Positions 10,420 through 21,924 are shown, numbered from the stretch's first letter. The stretch: 64,000 nt of DNA from Branchiostoma floridae (GCF_000003815.2 NC_049981.1:29995051-30059050); one strand, 5' to 3'. The notes: generated by a model from the letters alone, not told the origin. Numbers and translations are program-made.

Positions 10420-13400
10420 TTTATTCGGAAAATCAGTGAAGAATCTCTCTCTTGCCCCTCACAGTTCAAGTCTGGATTCCACTCAAGAAAACAGCTCCAA
10501 CCAAACATGGGCTTCCTTTGCATACGTACTTGGTATATATATATATATTGCCAAGGAGGTTGGATGCACCTTCCTTGATATTGCTAGCAAAACCTGAGCT
10601 TCCTAACAACATAATCAAGTAACACAAGCTCACAATAAGGCTTGGAATACATATATCAAGCCCAAATCTATGGCACCGAGCAAAATTAAGATTACAAAAA
10701 CTTTTAGCAGCATATATACTTGTAAACGAACTGTAATCGTAATCATTTATTTGCTATAACATCTAGTAACCAAAATATGCTATATAAACTCTGGGTAAGT
10801 CCCTTTTCACATATTCTATGTCTAAGTCATCAGACATGTACATAGACACAGAAAACATGAGGACGGCATCACCCAAGGTGCTGTGACAGGCACTTGGAAC
10901 CAGCCAAGTTTTCAGCCCTGCACCTATAAATATCTTAACTCTATCTTGAGCTTCTCCACACAAACTTAAACAGTCATTTGTATGAATTCGAGGGGCATCG
11001 TCACTGCTGTGACCAAGTTAACCATCCTCGTAAGAACAAAATGTACTGTTACAACTCGCTTGTGTTTCGTTTTGCTTGAAGTCCCAGCTTCATATCTAAC
11101 AAGCGTTCAACAACTCTGGAATGGCTACTTAACTGTCAATAAGGTAACAGAACAAACATAAACAAAGGTTCGTAAAAAAGGGTCACATAGTGACATAGAG
11201 CCCTCAGAGCTTAGAATTCCACTGAGAACTACCAACATGTGGCAATATTGCAAGTATTTTTGTTGGCAGTGTAGATACCATATTGCCTTGTATTACTTTG
11301 TGAAGTTGTAAGAAGTTTTACCTCAACACTTTAATGTTGACATCTTGTTCGAGCCATCACACAAGTATTTAACACTGTTTTGGCAGTTTGCACTCTTATG
11401 TAATAATAGCTGCCCTGTTTACTTGCCATTTCTCGGACCAGAGCAACAGCAAATATTGCAATCATCAACGCTTAGTTATTATTAGTCACCAGAGACCCTT
11501 CCCCTTTGACGGGTACATCTTGACCAAATCATCGAGTTCTTTCAGCTGCCTCTCAAAACTCCCTTCACAACCTTAACCAAGCATTTCCCGATCAGGCCAA
11601 ATTGGCTGATACCATTCACAGCCTTTTCAATTGTCCAATCACAGTCACTTTTAGCTCCTTGGTCCAATCGCTGCCTTTTGCATTGTCCCATCGCTATCTT
11701 TCAGATTGTCCAATCAGCGTCTTTCCCATGGTGTTACCGTGGATACTCGATGACCTCGCTTCTCTTGTCGCTGAGGCGATACAGCTTCTTCTTGACCAGC
11801 CTGTACCCGGAGCTGAGCGTGACCGTTTTCTGTCCAGAGCAGCCGGAGAACGGGAGCAGCGCCTGGAGCGCATTCAGCCACGCGGCCCGGTCTCTCCTCA
11901 GGGTCAGCGTCAGCTCGAAGGTGTTCACCGTGTCCGGGTCGTAGTTCACCTTCCCGACCTGCTTGGATACGCCACTGGAGTCTTCGTACACGGTGTGGAT
12001 GAGGCAGCCGCGCAGCCCGCAGGGCTCGTTGTCTGACATCCGCAGGACGTCCCTGGCGATCTGTTGATTTGATTTATACAATTGAACACAAATGATAAAT
12101 AGAATGAAAAGAAAACATGCAGGGGGCGTGGGGCACAGAAGCCCATGCGGCTTTTCATGGCTCCCCCTCAGAAACTTGGTATGAATGAAACCTAATATAC
12201 ATAATCTAAATAACGATAAAACAATAATATGCATAATCAAGGCTCAATAATAATAACAAGAAATGAAATTAATTGAAACTACACATAGAAAATCATAACG
12301 CTGCAAGTGAGCATAACTAAACAATCTACAGAATCATTAAAAAAATAAGTCGAAACTAGAATCTATTTAGTTAGCAAATACCAAAGGAAATACAGAATAT
12401 CAAAGCAGGGTATGCAAACAAATCAGCACTATAAGTACAATGTATAATACATAGATTCCAACCTGTTGTGTGAGATTGTCCGGCACCACCAGGTTGCACT
12501 GGAGGTATCTTTGCCGCGCCCTCCGCAGAGCGTCCTGCAGCTTGTTGGAGAGCCGCTCGCACGCGAAGTGATCCATCGCGTCGTCACACGCCCAGTCCAG
12601 TCGCAGGAGGGACAAGTCTGGAAAATATGAAGGGAGAACACAACGTTAACATGTTGGTCAAGACTGATCTGTTGGATTTTCCAATAATGATATTAAAAAC
12701 TTCAATAATGACATTAAATTATCATTATCATGTGAGATATAGTGATATTGAATAAAGTAAGTCCACTCTGGGCTTTCAAGTACATGTTCCTCCACACCTT
12801 CATAAAATTTCACCACGTCTTTCTAAGAAATCTGAACTTCATTTAGGACTGTCTCTTGGGGAGTCATTCCTTCATGAATTTTCACGAAAAATGTCCCTCC
12901 AATCCAAGAAATCTGAACTTCATGTCATGAAATTAATGAAAAAACAACAGATTTAAGAACGAAAATAAACAACATGGACTCCCAAACAATGAGAGGGAAT
13001 ATGGAAAAAATTAAACAGGAGACAGCTTTGAGCTCATTCAAAGCAATATTAGAGAGGCTTTGGAAACCCCCAATCAAAACTTATGCACCTTCCCAACCAG
13101 TTGTTTTTTTGTGTTCTGTGCTTTTGAGCTAGTAGTTTTCAACACTCTCTTAGCAGATGTTGGGCTAAGGCTTATTTTGAATAGGTGGAGAAAAGAAGCC
13201 AGACAAAAATGCATTATAACAGGTCAAAAAACAAGCCGAACTCTAGAACATTTGCTTGTAGAGCTGTTTTCAAGATTTGAAATGCCCATTGTGGTATGGA
13301 ACCAGCTGGGTTCCATTGTCATGTGACCCCCCAAGAGGCTCTCCAGTGGGGGAATGTGGCACCATGGTAACAAGATCTGCTGAGCTAGCAGACAGCAATC

Positions 13401-16400
13401 CTCAACACACACTGGGAGATACCAATAACAATGCATTTTGAGGATGGAAAAGACATTCTTGATTTCTATTGCATACTTCAAATTACAGAGTGAAAATTAA
13501 GGTTTCTTATACATAAATAACAGTGCTTTGTATAGTATATGTCTTGTATTACAATCTAATCGATGATACGAGTTCACAACAAAGCATGATTCTGATAGCT
13601 ACCACCACCCCTTTGTAAAATGGTATGTTCTAATAGGGCAGAAAAAAATAGGACAAGCCCCCAGCAACAGCAGCAGCTATCACTGAGCAGTAGGGATTAG
13701 TAGTCTGTAGGGATGGTAGAGTCTGTACCAATCATCCATCTCCAGGGGTGGTAACTACATAAAGGGTTAATAGTGATGGCAGTAGAATGAATATTGATGG
13801 ATATTTTTGGTCCGTTTACAACGCTGTAGCAGTGCAGGTAAAACAGCAGTTAACTGCAAACATTTTCAATAATAAGATTTTTATTCCCTGTAATTTTTTC
13901 TTTCTTTTGAGTTTGACTTTGCTGCAGCATGATTGTTTATTAATTATTTTACATCATTTGACAACCAAAAACAAGCCAAAGATAAAATATATCTCATTTG
14001 GGTCATCAAATTGTGTCACCTAGGGTCATTGGACTCTACTCGAGTCAACGACCTGACCAAGTCCAATAAAAGACTCGAGCCACATCACCCTAGTATATAG
14101 AGTGCAACTCAAACACACCCCATCAAACAACACGCTATGTTCACTTCATAGTAATCAATCAACACACAAAACCTGCAGAATCAGCTTTGCCTAAAATGTT
14201 TGTTTAAACACTTAAACCACCACGGAAACCTTTCCACTGACCATCTGTCTACCGTGCAAAGTAGACCTGATTGGTGGACAACATAGGCTAAACTAACTTC
14301 AGAGTATTAATTATCAACATACAAAAACTGCAGAATCAGCTTTGCCTAAAACGCTTAAACCACCACTGAAGCCTTTCGCTGACCATCTGTGTAACATGCA
14401 AAGTTGACCTGATTGGTGGACAAAATAGGCTAAACTAACTTCAGAGTAATCAACATTCAAAACCTGCAGAATCAGCTTTGCATAAAATGTTTAAACGCTT
14501 AAACCACCACTGAAGCCTTTCGCTGATCATCTGTCTACCGTACAAAGTAGACCTGATTGGCGGACAATATATTATAGGCTAAACTAACTTCAGAGTAATC
14601 AACATACAAAACCTGCAGAATCAGCTTTGCCTTAAATGTTTGTTTAAATGCTTAAACCACCATTGAAGCCCTTTGCTGACCATTTGTCTACCCTGCAAAG
14701 TTGACCTGATTGGCGGACAAAACAGGCTAAACTAACACACCGACACCTGTCTCAACCTCACGTGGATGTCCCCAGGTAAAAGGTGTTTACCTATCTAATA
14801 TTTGATTGGCTGAGTGACGATCTTGGCGTGTAAAATGCTTGGTTTGTGCAAAAAGACTGACAATTGATTCAATTAAGAGATACCTTAGCAAAAAAAGGTC
14901 TTCTTGTAGGTAAAAGCATGAAGCTTGCATATGTGAATCAAATCTTAACACAATTGGTCAGGTGTGCAAATCATTGATAATCTTATCTAGCCCAGGGCAC
15001 TAGTGTTTATGGGTACTTTATCTCAGATTACATAAAGAACAGTTGAATGAGATTTTCTCCAGTTGAACCCATTGTTCTTTTGCACCTGTGCTGAGTCAGC
15101 AATAGTATGCCCTCTAGGCTAGGTGATAATGATATATACGAGTCACATGACTTTTTACAATGAGAGTCACTGCTGTGACTACAAAAAGTGACCTAAGGTA
15201 ACCTGGATGCTACCAACAGAACTTCACATGCACTGGGCTTCATTCACAACTATGCATTTAGACTCTTTCACTACCTTGCATTTTGCCTTTTTAAATTAGG
15301 AACAAATTACGCTCATACAGACTGTTCAAATCCACCTACAACGAAGAAGAGTACCTTAAAATTCCGAACGAACGTCAAAGATCTATTATCACCAAACTAC
15401 GAATTAGCTGCCACAAACTCCGTGTTGAATCAGGGAGGCACAACCGCACACCTCTGGAGCAAAGAATTTGTCAGTTCTGTAACCTGAACAAGGTCGAAGA
15501 TGAAACCCACTTTTTATTAGATTGTAGTTTATATAGTAACGATAGAAGTATTCTTTTTAGCTATATTATAGGAAAGTTCCCTCGCTTTGAATATTTGTCT
15601 AGTGTTGAAAAATTCATTTTTCTTATGAGTTTTGATCAGACGATATTATACCAACACATCTCTAGCTACATATTTAACATTACTAAGAAACGAGAAGAAG
15701 TCGAACAAATGTATTAGACTAGAGTTAGAATCTATGTTTTAGATTAGTATTAGAAACCATGTCTACTGTATTACTACCCTTTGTATCAATATGCCTGTAC
15801 TTAGCCCGATAGGGCATGAATGTGCAATAAAGGCTATTATTATTAAAATTTCATAACCTACGAATCGCATTATACTTTCTTCAACCGGCAATTACACCAG
15901 CCTATGACCACTTCCTCACCTGTTCCAGGTAACTTCTACCTGGCAGGAAGGACAAAGGTTGCATGTCCCACCTGTGGACACCTGTCAAATACCTGTAAGT
16001 GTAAGTACCCCTAACTTATTATGGCCACTTAGCCAGTCTGGCAGATACTCTGACTCTATACACTCCTACCTGGCTGAAAAGATTCTACTCTACTCTATAA
16101 CTAACAAGTTTCTCATGTTACATACCTTCCATCCTTGGCGACTCATTCATGCAGACAGCAAATACAACCCATATAAAGTAACTGATGCATATTTTGTAAT
16201 GTTGAAATAACCACATGACAATTGTACATGGAACATGTGATTGCGAATGAGTCATGAACCCCATCAAAGCCAGGTGTGTGGTCACAGGTACCTACTGGAA
16301 GTCGGAAGGATGTGGCTACGCCACGCTGCCCTACCCTATATTCATCTAGCCTGGGGTTATAACGGTTATACAGAGTATAGTAGCAGTACACAATGCAGAC

Positions 16401-18427
16401 TCAAGTCTCAAAGAAAATAACCCTTCATGCAGAAAGGGTAAAGCACAATGTAAAATATCCACACCTCAACATGGTATTTACTCTTTAACCTGATTGAATT
16501 TCACATCCGTCAGCCTCTGCGGGGAGGGGCCAGTTACAGCCCAGACAGCAGAGTTTTGTGGTTCACAGACTACTTACTGTTATACTTATAGGTGATTTTT
16601 GCTTGGTCAGACAAAAAAAAAAGGGGACAAAAATAGATATTGCAAACAAATGTCAGGTCAGGGTGACCCCGAGATAGGTTGTTGGACTTTACCTGGTGCA
16701 AAGTACGAAGTTACCTGCGTGCACAGGTATGTATAACTGTTAAGTAGGACATCCTGACACTCTTCTGAAATTTGATACTCTAGACTTACCTCACCTGCAT
16801 GACCAAATAAAGCAGTGGGGAAATCCTCTACTTCCATTAGCTTTTTCCTGCTATCTGTAAGTTTTTTTTTACACAGAGAGGTAGAGCTAACCTTAGCACT
16901 ATTGCAAACTATTTATAGCATCATACAGTTGCCATGTTAGTAACGCACATATAAGATGCCTATTCCATTTACAAGAAAAATGTTAGTAGAGTAGATTGTG
17001 GGCATCAACGGGAAGAAGAAGAAGTAGAGATCTTCGGTTAAGTAGGAGTCTCGCTCCAGTTACTAGTAGTTATTAGTGGGTGGAAGAAAAAAAGGACATA
17101 ACATTGTCCTTTTTCATTATTTAGTAGTGCAGTTTTGCCTTGGCTCACACAATAATATTCAGCCATGTACACCGGGTCACCCCTACTCTTCTTGATAAGT
17201 GGGTTCTTTTACGTGGTTTGATGTCGTTAGGTCCCCCACACACAGTGTAACAAAAATCATTGAATTGTTCTGGTTGTGCGAGTCTAAGGAGGTTAGAAAA
17301 GAACCTCCTTCGTGAGTTCAAACATTTTCACTGGTAGGAAAATGCAAGACCATGGTTTAAAATGGACCTACCCGTGGAACCCATATGCAATGCCCTAGCA
17401 ACAGCACAGGATGATAATTTTCTTTTCTCACTGGGGAGTAGGGCCCAGCAAACCACATGGGACCAAATACATGTACCATGTTGCATCATGCAAAGAAAAT
17501 CACATGGCTGGAACTCATCAAGCTACATGCATGATTTACAAAAGAACAAGACTGATCTACAGAAAAACTAATATAAAAATTCCAACACTGAACCCAAACT
17601 ACAAGTTACAACTATGGAAATATCTTAGTAAATGTTTCCATTACAATTTCCAAACAGGGGGCTGTATCGACAGTGTGAGCATTTTGCACTTTAAAAACCC
17701 ATTAAAAGGGTGTGGATTATTCCTTTGACAGGATTGACATACAAATTACAAAACTGTAAATGTCATAGAAAAACACGATTTATCATGAGTGTTGACAGAA
17801 CTCGGGTGCCAACAGCAGGGATTCAGATTTAAATGCCTCCAACAATGGACATGGCTACCCAGGGGAGCTCAGCACCCAACTAACCCTCACTCCAGGGCGG
17901 CAATATCCCTAAGGTAAGCAAAATTATAGCTTTTGTTTAAATTGTGGTTTACATAAAGAAAATCTCTCATTTTCGTACAAAAACTCTGGTGCTTTCGGTA
18001 GGAATATATAATTCTAAGCAAAAAATGAAGTTTGGATAATTTTAGGTGCAAGCTGCAACATGTTTTCTTCTTTTGCACCAAGTAACTGGAGACCGGACAA
18101 AGAAATTGCGCAACGCCTTCCTTCCGATTCTAAGAAACAGTTCCAGAAAGTGTACCCACCTTCTGCGTTCTCAGTGCTCTTGTATCTGACTTGAGGGTAG
18201 TTTTCTCTCCTGTCGACGTCTTTTCTGCAGTCTCTCTCGAAGACGGAAGAAAGGGGTGGGCTGGTTTTGGGGTCGAAAATGTCTCCCAACTTCGTAAAGA
18301 GTTTCTGCAGCGCGGCGAAGAATCCGTCCCCGCTGTCGGTAACAACTTCTTCCCTGACCGAGACCTGCTCCTCCTGTTCCCGAGACGGTACGTTCGGGCC
18401 CATATTGGCGACGTCGCACTTGCACAT
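10420..18427 (-). CDS. DDIT4: DDIT4/REDD1-like stress-response inhibitor of mTORC1
   Basis: REDD1 is a cytosolic stress-induced protein that restrains mTORC1 through TSC1/2. Three coding exons on the minus strand fit by phase: 18427-18160 (ATG, start MCKCDVANMG), 12617-12463 and 12060-11734 (stop), 750 nt in total, 249 aa against 232 in human REDD1. The C-terminal half carries the family hallmarks PDNLTQQIARDVLRMS, NEPCGLRG and YRLVKKKLY, matching the two conserved surface segments needed for REDD1 function. The N-terminus is divergent and acidic, as in the family. Intron 1 is 5.5 kb and repeat-rich. The span down to 10420 includes the likely 3'UTR, with AATAAA signals (minus strand) at 10751-10746 and 10425-10420. 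Vertebrate DDIT4 and DDIT4L may be co-orthologues. Confidence 0.92.
10552..10577. mobile_element. Ultra-short palindromic insertion, copy 1 (TSD ATATTGC)
   Basis: A 26-bp segment begins CAAGGAGGTT and ends CTTCCTTG, an imperfect hairpin. ATATTGC immediately precedes (10545-10551) and follows (10578-10584) it, a perfect 7-bp direct duplication. It lies in the putative DDIT4-like 3'UTR. Confidence 0.85.
11590..11733 (-). repeat. Degenerate 27-30 bp repeats with ATTGTCCAATC core
   Basis: Just downstream of the DDIT4-like stop, on the plus strand, ATTGTCCAATC, TTGGTCCAATC, ATTGTCCCATC and ATTGTCCAATC recur at irregular 25-35 bp spacing with CTTTTxxATTG between. They would lie in the 3'UTR on the coding strand. 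Confidence 0.55.
12065..12180 (-). mobile_element. LINE-type 3' tail fragment abutting the DDIT4-like exon 3 acceptor
   Basis: On the minus strand this reads GAGGGGGAGCC...GGGCTTCTGTGCCCC...GCATGTTTTCTTTTCATTC and ends in ATAAATCAAATCAACAG, and is homologous to 31690-31830 (plus), which ends in AATAAATCAATA. The last bases are the splice acceptor of exon 3. Confidence 0.6.
14165..14735. repeat. Four-copy tandem satellite, about 135-152 bp per unit
   Basis: Four units start near 14165, 14318, 14453 and 14602 with AAAACCTGCAGAATCAGC, and each continues through CTTAAACCACCA, GACCTGATTGG and GGCTAAACTAAC. Units differ by indels of a TTTGTTTAAA segment. Confidence 0.9.
15295..15848 (+). mobile_element. 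LINE 3' end with C-terminal zinc-knuckle frame, copy 2
   Basis: A continuous frame from 15295 to the TAG at 15715-15717 encodes about 140 residues. It includes RICQFCNLNKVEDETHFLLD, the Cys/His motif at the C-terminus of CR1/L2-like reverse transcriptases. The 3'UTR and ATT tail match the copy at 9255-9548. The reverse-transcriptase core is absent (5' truncation). Confidence 0.85.
17286..17311. repeat. Short hairpin related to the palindromic insertions
   Basis: TAAGGAGGTT is followed by seven bases and then AACCTCCTT. The flanks GCGAGTC and GTGAGTT only roughly match, so a target duplication is not proven. Confidence 0.5.
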
Positions 18428-18554
18428 GAGGACAGTGGATGACGGTATGATGTTATAAGAAAGGAAAGGTTTTGTGTTTCCACCTCTCTCCCGACCGCGG
18501 ACTAGACAGTGGTGACCCACACGTTGCTCACGTCGGCCTTATCAGCTGAGACGG

Positions 18555-18590
18555 TGGGCGGGGCTTAGCAAAGCTGCCCTTATATGGCAT
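18555..18590 (-). promoter_or_regulatory. DDIT4-like proximal promoter: GC box and CArG/TATA-like element
   Basis: On the minus strand CCATATAAGG at 18587-18578 is a perfect CC(A/T)6GG CArG box that also contains a TATAA-like core, with a GGGCGGGGC GC box nearby at 18555-18565. It sits about 150 bp upstream of the ATG. CArG boxes bind SRF (established); a role here is inferred. Confidence 0.5.
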
Positions 18591-18827
18591 GATCAGCTTG
18601 GCATGATTGCACTGTTGTTTTTTGCAATTTTGTCGACGTAGCGTAAGATTAAACCACGCAGATACAATCTCTAGTTAAAACAGAGCAATTTGCCGTTACA
18701 CTAATCTGTTCATGGCAAGAGATTAGTTTTATTTTTTCATTTATCGTAAAAACATGTTGTAGGAATCGGAGGAGACGAATTCTCTACTCGACTTCTTCTG
18801 TCTGCCTTCTTGGAAATTTCCAGCGCT

Positions 18828-18890
18828 CCGACCAATCAGATCGCTCTATTTGGGGGTGTGCGCCGATATGTAAATGTATGCAAATATCCC
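18828..18890. promoter_or_regulatory. CCAAT box and octamer upstream of the DDIT4-like gene
   Basis: ACCAATCAG at 18831-18839 and ATGCAAAT at 18878-18885 (POU octamer) lie 40 bp apart, about 280 bp upstream of the predicted core promoter. They are motif matches only. Confidence 0.35.
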
Positions 18891-18899
18891 GACGTCTCG

Positions 18900-19650
18900 T
18901 CTGGATGCAAAAGCCCAGCTCCAGCCGCGTTCAGAATTTAACATATTAAAAAACCATTTCTAGCAGCTTTTTGACCCATTTCTTTCTGCTGCTATGTTGT
19001 AAGGGTCCAATTTTCTGTAACATTGCCTTCTAGCGCGGTAACTATGAGAAAATAGCACGTAATCGGCCTCAAATCGCCGTTGTTTACGTACTAATCCCCT
19101 GGAGTCATGTGAGAGCGCTACGTCAACAAAATGTACGTGGCAAAACGCTCGCAAGCTCCAAGTGCACTCCCGGTCAGAACCTTGAGTTGTCATTTGGAGC
19201 AGTAGCGGGGACAATGATATAATATGTCAGCCAGCTTTTCAAAGTCGAAAACAAGGCTTCCTGTAGAGGTGTTTTTCTACTGTTTTTGTTTGTCTTTTTT
19301 TTTTTTTGTATACTATTAAAGCTCTTTTTCCCCACTGATCTTCACAAATAGTTTAGTTGTTTCATCTGATTACTTTGTTGATATAACGTTAGGTACTGTA
19401 TATCGTTAGGTTCATGCTTTGCTATGCTGGACTCTAGAGAATCGGCTAAGTTTTGATAGCAGTGAAGTTACGTAGATTACAGCTAGAATTTTTATTCAGT
19501 CTGCTTCTTATCAAGTAAAAAAGGAAAAAAAAATATTGCCCTGTCTTATGAAGGATAAATGTCAGTATCCACAGATTTGTAACCATTATGCGCAAAACTG
19601 AAGTTTCACATTGAAAGTACAAGTATCCTCATGCGTTTTAGTTTTACTTA
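18900..19650. other. Intergenic, nothing recognised
   Basis: AT-rich sequence; no conserved coding segment or structured repeat is visible. Confidence 0.4.
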
Positions 19651-19658
19651 ATTTATCT

Positions 19659-19683
19659 CAAGGGCCTTTTCAAAAGCTCCTTG
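19659..19683. mobile_element. Ultra-short palindromic insertion, copy 2 (TSD ATTTATC(T))
   Basis: A 25-bp hairpin begins CAAGGGCCTTTTC and ends AAAAGCTCCTTG. ATTTATCT precedes (19651-19658) and follows (19684-19691) it. The arms carry GCTTTT rather than the GGTTAT of most copies. Confidence 0.85.
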
Positions 19684-19864
19684 ATTTATCTGGATGCTAT
19701 CACTGTATGTTACGTAGTATAAGTCTAAAAGAAAATTAAATATAAAGAACCCTACCTACCGATCCTCATTTATTGAAACATTGAAACAGGAAACACGACA
19801 TTTTTCCCTGGGCCTAACATGAAAGGGGTAAAGGCAGTGCAAAACAATATAGTCAGTGTCTACT

Positions 19865-19901
19865 CAAGGAGCTTTTAAAAGGAGCTTTTAAAAGCTCCTT
19901 G
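19865..19901. mobile_element. Ultra-short palindromic insertion, copy 3 (TSD GTCTACT)
   Basis: A 37-bp element with arms CAAGGAGCTTTTAAAA and TTTTAAAAGCTCCTTG around GGAGC. GTCTACT occurs directly before (19858-19864) and after (19902-19908) it. Confidence 0.9.
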
Positions 19902-20329
19902 GTCTACTCTATGCTTACTCTAGATTATCAAGTTGGTTTGACTTCATTTCCGAAGACAGTGGAATACGAAAGATCCCACCTTTTCTATCATGAATCTGTA
20001 TCATGATATCAGCACACTTCAATATTGCATACTAGTACATGTATGTAGGGCTGGCATATAAGTAACGTTATCGTGTGACGCTGGGACACAGGATACATAT
20101 TTGCCAGAAAGACCGCGGCAGTGTCAAATCTCGAACTGAGTACAAACTGACACTGAAATATGGTCCGGCTCAATGTACTGCAGTAACATACCGCACACTG
20201 CGCATATAGTCTCTACCAGACTCCCGCCTGACCGAAAATAGGGGAATTTGGCCAAGTTTAATGTATTAAATAGGAATACTGAAAGTGGGACTAGGATTTA
20301 TTTGGCCTAGACTAGTTGTAGTGAATTGT

Positions 20330-20470
20330 TCGGCCGCTGAGCTGGATATTCTGCAAAATTTTGCCAAAAGCCTGACTGAAAACCCATAGTAACTTATTTG
20401 TCCCTATTTCATTTGGCCAAATTCTTCTCTTTTTTCCTCCTCCAGCTGACACGTCTGCCTGTTAAATCTC
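20330..20470 (-). mobile_element. MITE relative with TCTCCAAGCAG-type end
   Basis: The reverse complement (GCAGACGTGTCAGCTGGAGG ... AGAATTTGGCCAAATG ... GACAAATAAGTTACTATGGG) matches 24437-24560 on the plus strand, indicating a dispersed element. It abuts the MITE starting at 20463. Confidence 0.55.
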
Positions 20471-20636
20471 CAAGCAGATCCTACGGTAGCATAAGATAGT
20501 ATCAAAAGCTGCCAGAGGAGTGAAGCCAGCATATGAGTGTGTTTGGCTACATGACAAATGTACACCTCTTGGCTGACTACACTCCTTGGTCAGTTTAGTA
20601 CTATCTTATGCCATCGTATGATCTGTTTGGAGATTA
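20463..20636. mobile_element. MITE with TCTCCAAGCAGATC terminal inverted repeats
   Basis: Begins AATCTCCAAGCAGATCCTAC and ends GATCTGTTTGGAGATTA, with subterminal ATAAGATAGTA blocks. CACGTCTGCC and AACGTCTGCC occur just outside both ends, a probable target duplication with a few extra bases. Confidence 0.85.
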
Positions 20637-20639
20637 TAT

Positions 20640-21530
20640 AACGTCTGCCCAAGGAGGTTATTGCCTGAAGACTACTGCGCATACAAGATCCTTCTAGAAG
20701 CGCCTGGAAACAGGTGCTATTACCGGGGCCGCTCACATGACCGCTCATGTGACCCAGAGGGCGTTGACTTGCCTCGGGCCAATATTTCGTGTTGTATGCT
20801 TGCTCGAGTAGACAATAAACTACACGATGGAACGTGACGACCAGGTAATAAAGTAATACAGCTGACAGAGCATTACTACGGTGATAATAAGAAATGACAA
20901 ATTTATAATGTTGCGTGTAGATATGAATGTCTAATTTTGTGAGGCGTTACACACCAATCATAGATATGTCATCAGCCAAGTAAAGCCCTGTATTATCATA
21001 TAACCCAGGGGCTTGATAAAAACGTCTTTTTTAACCTGAATCAAAAATTTTATAGCATATAAATTATACTGCTCTTGTCCAAGGCGGCTTTATGCCTTCC
21101 CTGAATATACATAGGCGCTGCAGAAAAGCGTGGTGTTATGAGAAGATTAAAGATTATAAGAAGTTTATTTGCAACTTCGTACCCGAGGGCTAATTGCAAG
21201 TACATGGTATAAACATAGTGACAATGGACAGTAATAAAGAATATTCTACTCTAGTAATACAGTAATACTATGTACTAGTGTTGGCTATTTCTAACCAGGT
21301 GCAAACGTACTATGAATAATGAATGTATAGCGTCACAGCTAGTTTTAAAACTTGAATAGAGCAAGGAGGTTTCATTTTCTAACCTCATTGAATACTAGTA
21401 TTGCAAGGAGGCTCAATTCAATCGCGTTTTGCATATTTTGTCGCCTTGTTGGGGGGATACTTTTGATTAGAACACGGCCATCTTTCCTCAGCCAATCAGG
21501 AGCGAGTATTTCTTGTGACTAAATCCACAT
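20640..21530. other. Intergenic, fragments of short hairpins only
   Basis: Contains CAAGGAGGTTATTGCCTG at 20647, and at 21362-21390 a hairpin with arms CAAGGAGGTT and AACCTCATTG, both related to the palindromic insertions but without clear target duplications. No gene is seen. Confidence 0.45.
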
Positions 21531-21536
21531 AGTATG

Positions 21537-21683
21537 GTGTCCCTAGGGGTAGGGGTGTACTAAGTAACGAATAAATTGACTAAGTTGGAGACGCCCACCA
21601 TTGAACTGAATGGTCTCCCTAGGGGTAGGGGTGTACCAACCAACGAATAAATTGACTAAGTTGGAGACGCCCACCTTTCTCAT
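21537..21683. repeat. Two-copy tandem duplication, about 75 bp
   Basis: ATGGTGTCCCTAGGGGTAGG and ATGGTCTCCCTAGGGGTAGG start two units that both continue through AACGAATAAATTGACTAAG and TTGGAGACGCCCACC. Confidence 0.9.
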
Positions 21684-21867
21684 GCAAATAGAAGCAATTA
21701 AAGAATTAACAAAAAGGGAAACAGCAAATCAACCTATGTTACTGAACATCTTTATTCATAACATAAACAAAGGAAATTCTAACGATCATGAAAGAAAGTC
21801 AGAAAACGAACAAGACAATAATAAAGAGTTTCTTGTAACAAGAAAATACATACAAACAGCGTTACAT

Positions 21868-21903
21868 CAAACTTTCAAAGACATGAAAAATATAACCTCC
21901 TTG
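21868..21903. mobile_element. Ultra-short palindromic insertion, copy 4 (TSD GTTACAT)
   Basis: A 36-bp segment begins CAAACTTTCAAAG and ends ATAACCTCCTTG. Perfect GTTACAT repeats lie on both sides (21861-21867, 21904-21910). Read on the minus strand the element starts CAAGGAGGTTAT and the TSD is ATGTAAC, so it sits in the reverse orientation with one arm degraded. Confidence 0.8.
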
Positions 21904-21924
21904 GTTACATCAAGCTAGGGAACA

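Larger units (their letters stand above)
12618..18159 (-). other. DDIT4-like intron 1, repeat-rich
   Basis: Holds a four-unit satellite (14165-14735), a LINE 3' fragment (15295-15848), a dispersed repeat copy (16519-16570), a minus-strand SINE type 2 fragment (about 17160-17240) and a small hairpin at 17286-17311. No additional exon is recognised. Confidence 0.6.

Noticed and set aside
11602-12036. 144-residue plus-strand open frame
   Set aside because: It is antisense to the DDIT4-like exon 3; the minus strand carries the conserved family motifs and splice sites.
14165-14735. Possible CRISPR-like array
   Set aside because: The units are contiguous about 135-152 bp tandem repeats in a eukaryotic intron, without unique spacers.
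18191-18442. Plus-strand and alternate-frame open frames over DDIT4-like exon 1
   Set aside because: Shadow frames of the GC-rich coding exon.
20647-20670. Ninth palindromic insertion
   Set aside because: Only one arm is recognisable and no 7-bp duplication flanks it.
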